From Chitinophaga sp. YR627 (lineage in GTDB: Bacteria > Bacteroidota > Bacteroidia > Chitinophagales > Chitinophagaceae), in contig NZ_FOUX01000003.1 in the NCBI RefSeq assembly GCF_900114995.1, positions 1 to 64,000 on the forward strand: a stretch of DNA of 64,000 nucleotides, in the 5' to 3' direction. Under the pieces are notes generated by a model. It was given only the letters and a program-made list of their open reading frames with translations, made no database searches and was not told where the DNA came from. A program made the translations under genes and the position numbers. Below are positions 20,779-29,546 of the stretch, piece by piece; positions within the stretch are counted from its first letter, which is position 1; each line of letters opens with the position of its first letter.

Positions 20779-21105
20779 TTATTGCAGCTTCTCATTGTTC
20801 TTGTGCCGGTTGGCATCACGGATGTTCTTTTTCTCGAAATTCTTCTCCAGGGCAGCGGTCATATCCACCCCTGTCTGGTTGGCGATACAAAGTAATACCC
20901 ACATCACATCAGCCAGTTCATCGCCCAGTTCTTTCTTTTTATCAGATTCTTTACTGGACTGTTCCCCGTACTGGCGGGCCATAATACGGGCTACTTCTCC
21001 CACTTCTTCGGTCAGGATAGCCATATTGGTCAGTTCGCTGAAATAACGAACACCGACGGTCCGGATCCAGCCGTCAATCTGTTCCTGTGCTTCTTTGATA
21101 GTCAT
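20779..21105 (-). CDS. MazG-like nucleotide pyrophosphohydrolase
   Basis: A 108-residue all-alpha NTP pyrophosphatase. The Mg-binding pattern is complete: EEVGEVAR (around 32-39) and ELGDELADV (around 60-68) supply the E-x2-E and E-x3-D ligands. It resembles stand-alone MazG/dCTPase-like enzymes that clear non-canonical nucleotides. The start lies 5 bases after the dtd stop, so it is translated from the same message. Substrate is not deducible. Confidence 0.85.
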   Translation of the reverse strand: MTIKEAQEQIDGWIRTVGVRYFSELTNMAILTEEVGEVARIMARQYGEQSSKESDKKKELGDELADVMWVLLCIANQTGVDMTAALEKNFEKKNIRDANRHKNNEKLQ

Positions 21106-21110
21106 ATCGA

Positions 21111-21563
21111 TTATTCTTTTGCTTTTGTGTCAATAATGATCGTAACGGGGCCGTCATTCAACAGGTCTACCTTCATATCTGCGCCAAAAATACCGGTAGG
21201 GACCTTTTTCCCCATATCCTGGCCTAACTGACTGATCATCTGCTCATACAGGGGTATGGCTATATCCGGCTTACTGGCGCGGATATAGGAGGGGCGGTTG
21301 CCTTTTTTGGTGGCAGCATGCAGGGTAAACTGGCTGACAAGCAGGACATCCCCATCCGCTTCTTTTACCGATCGGTTCATTACACCTTCTTCGTCGTTAA
21401 AAATACGGAGGTTCACGATTTTATTACTCAGCCAGACAATATCTTCTGTATTGTCGGCATCTTCAATGCCCAATAATACCAGCAGTCCGGTATTGATACT
21501 ACCTGTAATATTCCCGTCTACGGTCACGGATGCCCGGGACACGCGTTGTATAACTGCACGCAT
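21111..21563 (-). CDS. dtd: D-aminoacyl-tRNA deacylase
   Basis: A 150-residue enzyme that hydrolyses D-amino acids (and glycine mis-attached to tRNA-Ala) from tRNA. Both family motifs are present: SQFTLHA (around 77-83) and the Gly-cisPro motif in NDGPVTI near the C-terminus. Length equals the family norm and the N-terminus MRAVIQRVSRASV is canonical. It lies between an unknown membrane protein and the MazG-like gene in one operon, a housekeeping quality-control grouping. Confidence 0.95.
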   Translation of the reverse strand: MRAVIQRVSRASVTVDGNITGSINTGLLVLLGIEDADNTEDIVWLSNKIVNLRIFNDEEGVMNRSVKEADGDVLLVSQFTLHAATKKGNRPSYIRASKPDIAIPLYEQMISQLGQDMGKKVPTGIFGADMKVDLLNDGPVTIIIDTKAKE

Positions 21564-21604
21564 ATGTGTAACAGATCAGTTTATTGCGACGGGAAATTAA
21601 ATAA

Positions 21605-22966
21605 TTATGCGGTATGAGTGAAAATATCGCCGGTTTCCGGCTCCTGGATCTTCATCGTGTCTTCGATTTCGAGTTTAGGGCAGAAAAGCTCCAGCAACAG
21701 ATAGTAGTAAAGATAGAGCAATGCCATGATCAGTATCAGGTGACCACTGCTGGCAAACAGTATGGTGATAACGTTCAGGGACATCACCAGACCTACAGCG
21801 GCTCTTCCGGAACGCAAACGGATATAGCCGATGATCTTCAGCAGGTATAATCCACCAATCAAACCGATAACAGGCAGTCGCAATCCTGTAGGTTGCGTCA
21901 GCAGCATATAAATGTTGAAGACTGTCACCAGGATGCCGGCAGCAATCATGATATTTTGTGCCGGTGTCCTGTCCTGTTGCATATAGGTAGCCGCATGTTC
22001 AGATGCGGTAGCAGGGGTTTCTTTTGAGAAAAACAACCAGGTCACTGCACCGATATTGAGGACCGGTACATAATGCAGGAGCAGGGTCCAGAAGGAATAT
22101 TTGCCTACTGTCAGTGCCCGGCTGGTAACGACATTACGCATTAATCCGGCCACTCCATATAACAGGAGGATCATCCCCAGCGTAGAAAAGAGCATATAAC
22201 CTGCAACCGTCAATGGCTGCGGACCTTCTTCGAAGAACATATAAATATTGGTATCCAGTACGCCGATGGCGCCGATATAGACAAAACACAGTGACAGGAA
22301 GAGGAAGAAGTACTCCCATTTTGCCAGCATCTGCACTTTTGATTGTAATAACATGCTGTAGAACTGCCACTTATAGCTATTTTCAATCAGGAACACGATC
22401 ACATAATAGCAGATAAAACAGCAATATCCGACAGGCAGCGCAAGCGCTATTTTAGTGTAGGAAGAGAAAAGGGATAATACCGGCAGGTCACGGGCCAGCT
22501 GGAGATTATTTAATGGTATACCTTCTTTGGGCATCAGGAAATAGATCAATGCACCCACAAGCGCAGCATTGAGTTTATCGCTCATGCCGGCAAGATAGAA
22601 CCGGGTAATAAAGATCAGTAACAGTACGGCGAAAGTATTGATCTTTTCCAGGAGAAATCGCATATCCAGATCTGTCCTTTGCATCAGCATTTTACTCAAT
22701 CCTACCTGTAATACAGCGGTTAAAAGTACCGCCAGTGCAATGATGACCGCATGCTTCCATTCTTTCTTTATCAACATTTCCCATACTGCCGTGATGAAGA
22801 GGGGTAATACCGTCATCAGCGCAAATCCACCATATCTGATATATTCAAAGTTGTCCTGCCGGACAATATTATTCAACATACAAAAGGCGGTGATTGACCA
22901 TATCAGGAGTGCTGGTATCCAGCTTGTTTTCAGAACGCGTAACTGAATGGGTGTAAAAAGAGCCAT
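21605..22966 (-). CDS. Unrecognised multi-pass membrane protein
   Basis: A 453-residue very hydrophobic protein with roughly ten to twelve predicted membrane helices, short loops and a polar C-terminal tail (KIQEPETGDIFTHTA). I do not recognise the family; no transporter signature, catalytic motif or lipid-flippase pattern is obvious. It is the first gene of the operon that continues with dtd 41 bases downstream and is divergent from arfB. A Bacteroidota-specific envelope protein is likely. No function is assigned. Confidence 0.6.
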   Translation of the reverse strand: MALFTPIQLRVLKTSWIPALLIWSITAFCMLNNIVRQDNFEYIRYGGFALMTVLPLFITAVWEMLIKKEWKHAVIIALAVLLTAVLQVGLSKMLMQRTDLDMRFLLEKINTFAVLLLIFITRFYLAGMSDKLNAALVGALIYFLMPKEGIPLNNLQLARDLPVLSLFSSYTKIALALPVGYCCFICYYVIVFLIENSYKWQFYSMLLQSKVQMLAKWEYFFLFLSLCFVYIGAIGVLDTNIYMFFEEGPQPLTVAGYMLFSTLGMILLLYGVAGLMRNVVTSRALTVGKYSFWTLLLHYVPVLNIGAVTWLFFSKETPATASEHAATYMQQDRTPAQNIMIAAGILVTVFNIYMLLTQPTGLRLPVIGLIGGLYLLKIIGYIRLRSGRAAVGLVMSLNVITILFASSGHLILIMALLYLYYYLLLELFCPKLEIEDTMKIQEPETGDIFTHTA

Positions 22967-23051
22967 ATAGCACAGGATTAAGGGTGGGCGGCAAATAAAA
23001 TCATTTACCTTTATTAAATTACGACAATCAATTATAAAGAAACGTTAATTA

Positions 23052-23450
23052 ATGAGCTTAGATCTTTCCGCTGAAATCACCTTCCAGACAGCCAGAAGTG
23101 GGGGTAAAGGCGGACAAAATGTCAACAAAGTGGAGACCATGGTAGAAGGATATTTCGACGTCTCCGCGTCAGCATTGTTAACCCAGGAACAAAAAACACT
23201 GGTACAGGAAAAACTGGGCCACCGCATCAATGCAGAAGGACTGTTGCAGGTCCGCTCACAGGAAGAGCGTACCCAGCTGGGGAACAAGCAACTCGTCATC
23301 AAAAAGATGAACGAACTGGTAAGTAAAGCGCTCATCAAACCCAAAAAGAGAGTGCCCACACGGCCGTCCAGAGCGGTACGGGAGAAGAGAATTCAGCTTA
23401 AAAAACAACAGTCTGAGAAAAAACAGCTGCGCCGGAAAGGGCTGGAATAG
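23052..23450 (+). CDS. arfB: ArfB-like peptidyl-tRNA hydrolase (class I release factor-like)
   Basis: A 132-residue protein made of the catalytic GGQ domain only (GGKGGQNVNK, GGQ at 20-22) plus a basic C-terminal tail (KKQQSEKKQLRRKGLE). This is the layout of ArfB/YaeJ, which frees ribosomes stalled without a stop codon by placing its tail in the empty mRNA channel. There is no codon-recognition domain. The flippase gene starts 25 bases downstream on the same strand. Confidence 0.9.
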   Translation: MSLDLSAEITFQTARSGGKGGQNVNKVETMVEGYFDVSASALLTQEQKTLVQEKLGHRINAEGLLQVRSQEERTQLGNKQLVIKKMNELVSKALIKPKKRVPTRPSRAVREKRIQLKKQQSEKKQLRRKGLE

Positions 23451-23475
23451 TTAATTTTGGAAAAATTTCAGGGCA

Positions 23476-25014
23476 TTGAGTATAAAATCACTGGCAGGAC
23501 AAACGATCTATTACGGCTTTAGTAACATTGCGAGTAAGCTGCTTAATTACTTCCTTACCCCCCTCTATCTGGAGCTGATGACACAGGCTTCTTATGGGGA
23601 GATGTCTACGGTATATGCCTATGTGCCTTTCATGAATATTATACTCACCTATGGGATGGAAACGGCTTTCTTCCGCTTTGCTAAAAAGGAGAACAGCCAG
23701 TCCGTTCTGAGTACCTCAACAATATCCCTGTTATTTTCTACTATTAGCTTTACCATCATATTACTGCTGTTCAGGGGAACGATCATCAATTCATATATTG
23801 GCGAACTGGGCGGACTGGGCGGTCACCCGGGATTTTATACATCCCTGGTACTGATCATGGCATTTGATGCCCTGACCGCGATCCCTTTTGCACAGTTGCG
23901 AATGGAAAACAGACCGGTACGTTATGCCGTTATCCGTCTGACAGGAATTATCACCACGATTGCGTTTAACGTACTGTTCCTGGTAGTCATCCCGAAATTG
24001 TATGCCGCCGGTCAGACCTGGCTGCCTGAGATACGTCCGGGTGGTAACCAGCTGGGCTATGTGTACCTGAGTAATATGCTGGGAAGCGGGGTCACTTTCC
24101 TGTTATTCCTGCCACAACTGATGCGCATCAGCTGGAAATTTGACAAGGTATTGTGGCGGCAGATGCTGAATTATTCCGTTCCGCTGATCTTCTTCGGCAT
24201 GGCGGGCATGGTCAATGAGACCTTTGACAGGGCCTGGTTTCTGCCGGAATTCCTGCCGGGAAACAACCTGAATGATAAAAAAGAGCTGATCGGCATCTAT
24301 GCGGCCAATTACAAACTGGCGATCCTGATCACTATGTTCATACAGGCATTTAAGTTAGGGGCAGAGCCCTTTTTCTTCAAACAGGCCGAAGGCAAGGATC
24401 CGCAGAAAATGTACGCCCGTATTATGAAGCTGTTCGTTGTACTGCTTTGTATGATGTTCCTGTTCGTCGGGTTGTACCTGAATATCTGGAAAATATTCCT
24501 CCGCAAACCGGAGTACTATCCGGGTATGAAGATCGTACCTATCTTATTGCTGGCCAATATGTTCCTTGGCATCTATTACAACCTGACCATCTGGTTCAAA
24601 CTGACTGACCGGACCAAAACCGGTGCGCTGATCACGATCGTCACGGCGGTACTCGCTTTCCTGCTGAACTGGTGGTGGATCCCTGTTATGGGATATTTTG
24701 GAGCAGCCCTGGCCACCATGGCCTGTTATTTTGTGCAGATGGCCATCTGTTATGTACTCGGACAAAAATATTACCCGGTGCCTTATCACCTCCCGCGTAT
24801 ACTCACCTACATACTGGGAGCAGTAGGCACTTTCTATGTATATGACCTGTTGAACAGGACCCTGTTCTCTCCCCGGGATATCTATGCGTTAAGTCCATTA
24901 TCGCTTACAGTAGCGACCATTTTCTTCTTCGCATATATCTGGTTCCTGCTGAAGATGGAAAAGAAAGAGTTTTCCAGGCTCCCGTTCATTGGTAAGTATG
25001 TCGCAAAGATCTGA
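23476..25014 (+). CDS. Wzx-type polysaccharide flippase, TTG start
   Basis: A 512-residue protein with about 14 membrane helices of the MATE/MVF superfamily (polysaccharide biosynthesis proteins), which flips lipid-linked saccharides across the inner membrane. The N-terminus SIKSLAGQTIYYGFSNIASK is typical of the family, but its first codon is TTG at 23476. The first in-frame ATG is codon 36, which would remove helix 1, so TTG initiation is the sound reading. It is not in a visible glycan gene cluster. It lies 25 bases after arfB and converges with the metallo-hydrolase gene, leaving a 5-base gap. Confidence 0.88.
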   Translation: MSIKSLAGQTIYYGFSNIASKLLNYFLTPLYLELMTQASYGEMSTVYAYVPFMNIILTYGMETAFFRFAKKENSQSVLSTSTISLLFSTISFTIILLLFRGTIINSYIGELGGLGGHPGFYTSLVLIMAFDALTAIPFAQLRMENRPVRYAVIRLTGIITTIAFNVLFLVVIPKLYAAGQTWLPEIRPGGNQLGYVYLSNMLGSGVTFLLFLPQLMRISWKFDKVLWRQMLNYSVPLIFFGMAGMVNETFDRAWFLPEFLPGNNLNDKKELIGIYAANYKLAILITMFIQAFKLGAEPFFFKQAEGKDPQKMYARIMKLFVVLLCMMFLFVGLYLNIWKIFLRKPEYYPGMKIVPILLLANMFLGIYYNLTIWFKLTDRTKTGALITIVTAVLAFLLNWWWIPVMGYFGAALATMACYFVQMAICYVLGQKYYPVPYHLPRILTYILGAVGTFYVYDLLNRTLFSPRDIYALSPLSLTVATIFFFAYIWFLLKMEKKEFSRLPFIGKYVAKI

Positions 25015-25019
25015 TCCTG

Positions 25020-25658
25020 CTATTGCAGGAAGGGATTATGCTGCTTTTCGTACCCGATAGTCGTGGACTGTCCGTGGCCAGGATATACCGTCACATCATC
25101 AGGCAATACGAACAATTTCTCCCGTATACTGTTTAATAAAGTTTGATGACTGCCTCCGGGGAGATCGGTACGACCGATACTCTGGAAGAACAGCACATCG
25201 CCACCAATCACGAATTTCCCGGCGGCGGAATAAAAGCATACGCTGCCTGGTGAATGACCAGGTGCGAGCAGTACCTCCAGTTCATCATCACCAAAAGTGA
25301 TCTTTTCACCATCTTCAAGGAAACGAACGGGTTCAGGGGAGGGGTCAAAGGGAATATTATACATTTTCCCTATTTCAGGAGAGCGGTCGAGCAAAAGCTT
25401 CTCCAGGGGGTGTATTTCCAGGCCTACGCCATATGTTGTAACCACCAGCTTATTGCCGAGAACATGGTCGATATGGCAGTGAGTATTGAGCAGGCGTGTA
25501 ACTTTAAGCCCCTCTTTTTCGATATAACTCTGTAATTGTTTCCTTTCTTCTTCAAAATAACAGCCCGGATCTATAATTATACATTCCTTTTTTTCGTTAA
25601 TGAGTAAATAGGTATTTTCCTGAAACGGATTAAAGGTGAAATGTTGTATTTCCATCAT
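25020..25658 (-). CDS. Glyoxalase II-like metallo-beta-lactamase-fold hydrolase
   Basis: A 212-residue MBL-fold enzyme. The metal motif is THCHIDH (59-65), with further ligands in APGHSPGS, the GDVLF aspartate and the C-terminal YPGHG histidine. It looks like stand-alone hydroxyacylglutathione-hydrolase-like enzymes without the C-terminal glutathione domain of true GloB, so the thioester substrate is uncertain. There are two ATGs in a row at 25658 and 25655. It is divergent from the large outer-membrane protein gene. Confidence 0.85.
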   Translation of the reverse strand: MMEIQHFTFNPFQENTYLLINEKKECIIIDPGCYFEEERKQLQSYIEKEGLKVTRLLNTHCHIDHVLGNKLVVTTYGVGLEIHPLEKLLLDRSPEIGKMYNIPFDPSPEPVRFLEDGEKITFGDDELEVLLAPGHSPGSVCFYSAAGKFVIGGDVLFFQSIGRTDLPGGSHQTLLNSIREKLFVLPDDVTVYPGHGQSTTIGYEKQHNPFLQ

Positions 25659-25673
25659 TGTTGCCGATTTTTG
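25644..25673 (+). promoter_or_regulatory. Candidate promoter of the large outer-membrane protein gene
   Basis: TTG (25644-25646) is separated by 19 bases from GATTTTTG (25666-25673), which differs from TAnnTTTG only at its first base. The spacing is the one expected for Bacteroidota promoters. The -33 element lies inside the start of the divergent hydrolase gene. Confidence 0.4.
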
Positions 25674-25714
25674 CTATTTTTAATTCAGAACGCAATATTA
25701 TCAATACTTTCTGT

Positions 25715-28700
25715 ATGAACCGACTTATTACCAGGTTATTAATAATTACCGGTACCCTATTACTTGGCCCGTATCTATCTCAGGCACAGACCAATACCGT
25801 GGAATTTGGGCAGAACCGCATACAGCATAAGAATTTCAAATGGCGTTATTATCAAACCCGTCATTTTAATACGTATTTCAGCCAAAACGGTCTTGAACTG
25901 GGTAAATATGTTGCACAGGTAGCAGAAAAGGAATTGCCGCAACTGGAGCAGTTCATGGAATTTACCTTCCGTCAGCGTGTGAATATCGTGGTGTACAACA
26001 GCTTCGGAGAAATGAAGCAATCAAATATAGGCATTGGCGTTGAGTGGCAGAATACAGGTGGTATTACCAAGCTGGTGGGCAACAAACTGATCGTTTATTT
26101 CGATGGTGACCACCAACACCTCTACCGTCAGATCCGTGAAGGTATTGCCCGTGTGATGCTCGAAAACCTGCTGTTTGGAGAAGATATCGGAGAGTTTGCA
26201 GGTAACACGATCCTGATCGATTTCCCTAAATGGTTCACAGATGGATTTGTGGCTTATGCGGCTGAAAACTGGAACACTCAACTGGATGATGAGCTGAAAG
26301 ATGCCATTCAGTCCGGCAGATATAAAGACTTTTACCAGCTGGCCTACGAAAAACCAACCCTGGCCGGACATGCGTTCTGGTATTATGTAGAAAGTAAATA
26401 TGGTAAGGATGCAGTGCCTTATCTGATGTATATCTCCCGTATTAACCGTGGATTGAAAAAAGGCTTTGAGCAGGTGCTGAACCAGAAACCGAAAAATGCG
26501 CTCAAAGACTTCATGATATTCAATACCAAACGTTATCAGGATGACAACCGCCGTCGCCGTCAGAGTACCCGTGGCGCACGTACCGTTGTATCCAGAGAAC
26601 TGAACAAATCAGACTTCTACCGTTTCCAGGCTAACCCGAAGAGCAACTACTATGCAGTGGTTGAATTCTCCAAAGGCCTGTATAAAGTACAGATCCAGTT
26701 TGCTGACATGAAGCCGAAAGTGCTGCTGCGCAGTGGTGTAAGAATGCAGGCCAGCCAGCTGGACCCTAACTATCCGCTGCTGGCATGGAACCAGAAAGGG
26801 AACCGTCTGGCCATCGTGTATGAGCATGAAGGGGTTACCAAACTCATGGTATATGACCTGGTTACCAGGACCAGCACCAGGGAAGATCTGCCAAGATTTG
26901 ACAGGATCATTGACGTGAAATACTTCTTCGAGTATGACAACTCCCTGTTGCTGTCTGCCGTGAAGAATGGCCATACAGATATCTACACTTACAGCATCAA
27001 CAAAAAGACCGCTGAACAGATCACCAACGATGTGTATGATGACCTGGATCCGTCTTTTGTATCGTTCCCTGGTAAAAGTGGTATCATTTACTCATCCAAC
27101 AGACCTTCACCAACCGCTAAAAGCGGCGATACTATACTGCCTGCCGGACATTATAACGTCTTCCTGATCGACAACTTTAACAAGAGTGCCGACAAGCAGA
27201 TATCCCAGCTGACAGACATGAAATACGGTGACGCACGTTCACCATTACAGTATAACACGACCCACTTTACGTTCGTATCTGACGTAAACGGTATCCGTAA
27301 CCGTTATGCAGGTTTCTTCAAAACTGAAAGAGCCGGAGTAGACTCCCTGTTCTTCGTAGGTTCTGAGATCCTCCATAACCCTGACAAAGCAGACCTCGAT
27401 TCTGCCCTGGCGGAATATGGCGCTACAGAACCGGATTCTGTAATGGCAGTTTCCCTGACAAAAGACTCTACCTATACTTTCCCGATGTCCAACTACTCTT
27501 ATGGTATCAAAGAATCCAGAGGCGCAGGCGACCAGTCGGAAGTATCTCAGGTAATTCAGCAGTATGGTTTCAAGAACCTCCAGAAACTGAAGATCGATAC
27601 CGTTACACTGCGTAAGAGAAACGTTGCCAGCCGTCCTACTACCTTCAGGTCCCGTCAGATGCATGAGGATAGTATCCGTCTTGGTCTGCCGACCTATCAT
27701 GAGAAGGCAAAAACAGATACGGCAAAACACGGTGATTTCTTCCAGAGCGAGTTTGCACAGGAAGCACCAGATACCACAGCTGCTGCTGAAGCAATGGCCA
27801 TACAGATCCCGCTCATTGAGCCGGTACTGAAAAAGGCCAAACTGCTGCCATATAAATGGAAATTCTCATCAGACTACCTGATCCTCCAACTGGATAACTC
27901 AGTACTGATCAACAGGTACCAGCCATTTACCGGTCCTCCTGTAAGTCCGATCAGACTGGCTGACCCAGTGAATGGTCTGATCCGTATCGGTGTAAGTGAC
28001 CTGATGGAAGATGTGAAGATCAATGGTGGCTTCAGATTCCCTTCCAGCCTGGATGGTACTGAGTATTTTATCTCCGGCGCTTATCTGAAAAAACGCTTTG
28101 ACTATAAATTCACTTACTACCGCAGAGTGGATAAATACAGCAGCCTCGGTGTCGATACCTCCGGTAACCTGCTGGATTTCCCAGCCAAACTGAAAACAAA
28201 CCTCTTCCAGTTTGAAGTACGCTATCCGTTTGACCAGGCAAGAAGCGTTCGTTTACAGGTAGGTCTGCGTAACGACAAGTTTGTAGTAGCGGCATCCGAT
28301 CCGACTACACTGAAGATGAAAAACTATGCTGATAACTATGCATTGGTTCGTCTGGAATATGTGTATGACAATACCATCAACCCTGCCACTAACATCTGGC
28401 ATGGTACCCGTTATAAGATCTATGGTGATATGAATGCCCAGATCAACGGTGACCTGAACGATATATTTGATCAGGGAGCTGCCGCAGGTAAAGGCAAGTT
28501 CACGTACAATATGGGTATTGATGTAAGACATTATCACTCTATTTACCGCAACTTTATCTGGGCTACCCGCTTCTCAGCTGACCTGTCATGGGGTACACGT
28601 AAACTGTTGTATTACCTGGGTGGTAGCGACAACTGGCTGACGCCTAAGATCAATACCAATACGCCGGTAAATATGAACGCAAACTATGCGTATCAGACAC

Positions 28701-29104
28701 TGGCTACACCGCTGCGTGGTTACAAGCAGAATGCCCGTAACGGTAATAACGTAATGGTATTCAACACGGAATTACGTTTACCGGTATTTGCGACCTTCAT
28801 GAACAGACCGATCAACTCAGCGCTTGTTCGTAACTTCCAGGTGACCAGCTTCGTGGACATCGGAACTGCCTGGAACGAAAAACTGAGCTTCAAAGATGCT
28901 AACTATACCTATTATACAGGGAATGACGGAACGGTAACAGTGAAAGTGAAAGAAGGTTTCCTCGGACCATTTGTAGGAGGTTATGGTTTCGGCGCCCGTA
29001 CAACGCTGGCAGGTTACTTCCTGAGAATAGATGCAGGCTGGCCGGCAGTAGCATTCTTCCGTGGCAAACCGATCTGGTATTTTGGATTGGGAGTTGACTT
29101 CTAA
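25715..29104 (+). CDS. Large outer-membrane protein: degenerate peptidase domain, beta-propeller, C-terminal barrel
   Basis: A 1129-residue protein. Residues 1-24 are a signal peptide (ending LSQAQ). About 30-290 resembles a gluzincin (peptidase MA-like) domain, but the HExxH site reads REGIA (141-145) and the downstream E position reads WFTDGF (173-178). About 310-600 has TolB/PD40-type propeller repeats (YDDLDPSFVSFPGKSGIIYSSNRPS). The last ~400 residues are an outer-membrane barrel ending in a terminal Phe (FGLGVDF). Genome annotators often call such proteins TolB-like. I chose the ATG at 25715; the frame from 25658 begins at TTG. It is monocistronic. The role is unknown, possibly structural or binding. 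Confidence 0.8.
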   Translation: MNRLITRLLIITGTLLLGPYLSQAQTNTVEFGQNRIQHKNFKWRYYQTRHFNTYFSQNGLELGKYVAQVAEKELPQLEQFMEFTFRQRVNIVVYNSFGEMKQSNIGIGVEWQNTGGITKLVGNKLIVYFDGDHQHLYRQIREGIARVMLENLLFGEDIGEFAGNTILIDFPKWFTDGFVAYAAENWNTQLDDELKDAIQSGRYKDFYQLAYEKPTLAGHAFWYYVESKYGKDAVPYLMYISRINRGLKKGFEQVLNQKPKNALKDFMIFNTKRYQDDNRRRRQSTRGARTVVSRELNKSDFYRFQANPKSNYYAVVEFSKGLYKVQIQFADMKPKVLLRSGVRMQASQLDPNYPLLAWNQKGNRLAIVYEHEGVTKLMVYDLVTRTSTREDLPRFDRIIDVKYFFEYDNSLLLSAVKNGHTDIYTYSINKKTAEQITNDVYDDLDPSFVSFPGKSGIIYSSNRPSPTAKSGDTILPAGHYNVFLIDNFNKSADKQISQLTDMKYGDARSPLQYNTTHFTFVSDVNGIRNRYAGFFKTERAGVDSLFFVGSEILHNPDKADLDSALAEYGATEPDSVMAVSLTKDSTYTFPMSNYSYGIKESRGAGDQSEVSQVIQQYGFKNLQKLKIDTVTLRKRNVASRPTTFRSRQMHEDSIRLGLPTYHEKAKTDTAKHGDFFQSEFAQEAPDTTAAAEAMAIQIPLIEPVLKKAKLLPYKWKFSSDYLILQLDNSVLINRYQPFTGPPVSPIRLADPVNGLIRIGVSDLMEDVKINGGFRFPSSLDGTEYFISGAYLKKRFDYKFTYYRRVDKYSSLGVDTSGNLLDFPAKLKTNLFQFEVRYPFDQARSVRLQVGLRNDKFVVAASDPTTLKMKNYADNYALVRLEYVYDNTINPATNIWHGTRYKIYGDMNAQINGDLNDIFDQGAAAGKGKFTYNMGIDVRHYHSIYRNFIWATRFSADLSWGTRKLLYYLGGSDNWLTPKINTNTPVNMNANYAYQTLATPLRGYKQNARNGNNVMVFNTELRLPVFATFMNRPINSALVRNFQVTSFVDIGTAWNEKLSFKDANYTYYTGNDGTVTVKVKEGFLGPFVGGYGFGARTTLAGYFLRIDAGWPAVAFFRGKPIWYFGLGVDF

Positions 29105-29129
29105 TAATCGGATTAACACATATAAAGCA

Positions 29130-29160
29130 GGGGCTCGTTGAATAACGGGCCCCTTTTGTT
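29130..29160. terminator. Intrinsic terminator
   Basis: A 10-bp stem, GGGGCTCGTT / AACGGGCCCC (29130-29139, 29144-29153) with one wobble pair and a 4-base loop, is followed by TTTTGTTTT. It lies between the large outer-membrane protein gene and the convergent kinase gene. Confidence 0.85.
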
Positions 29161-29526
29161 TTAATACAGGATAGGGATAAAAATGACAGCTCCTGTAATA
29201 GCAGCGATCAATGCCGCAACAAGTACCGCCCCCGCAGCAACATCTTTGATCCACTTCACCCGGGGGTGATAGTCCGGGGACAAATGGTCCATGATCTTTT
29301 CAACAACAGTATTCAACATCTCGGTAACCCACACCATTCCAATGACGATCAATATAGGGAGCCATTGGCTGGCTGACAATCTGTAATAAAAACCGGCCGC
29401 TATCACCAGCACCGTTGCGACGGCATGAATACGGGCATGAGGTTCACTACGCAGAAAAGCAATGATTCCCTGAATGGCGTATTTAAAACTTCGTATGCGT
29501 TGTTGCAGATAACGACCGGTTTGCAT
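29161..29526 (-). CDS. Diacylglycerol/undecaprenol kinase family protein
   Basis: A 121-residue integral membrane protein with three helices. The family signature is present (EMLNTVVEKIMDHLSPDYH...KDVAAGAVLVAA). In Bacteroidota and Gram-positive bacteria the small DgkA homologue usually phosphorylates undecaprenol, feeding the lipid carrier for peptidoglycan and O-antigen, so undecaprenol kinase is the better guess than diacylglycerol kinase. creD ends 20 bases upstream on the same strand, so co-transcription with the CreD operon is possible. Confidence 0.88.
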   Translation of the reverse strand: MQTGRYLQQRIRSFKYAIQGIIAFLRSEPHARIHAVATVLVIAAGFYYRLSASQWLPILIVIGMVWVTEMLNTVVEKIMDHLSPDYHPRVKWIKDVAAGAVLVAALIAAITGAVIFIPILY

Positions 29527-29546
29527 GAATATCTTTATTTACTGGT

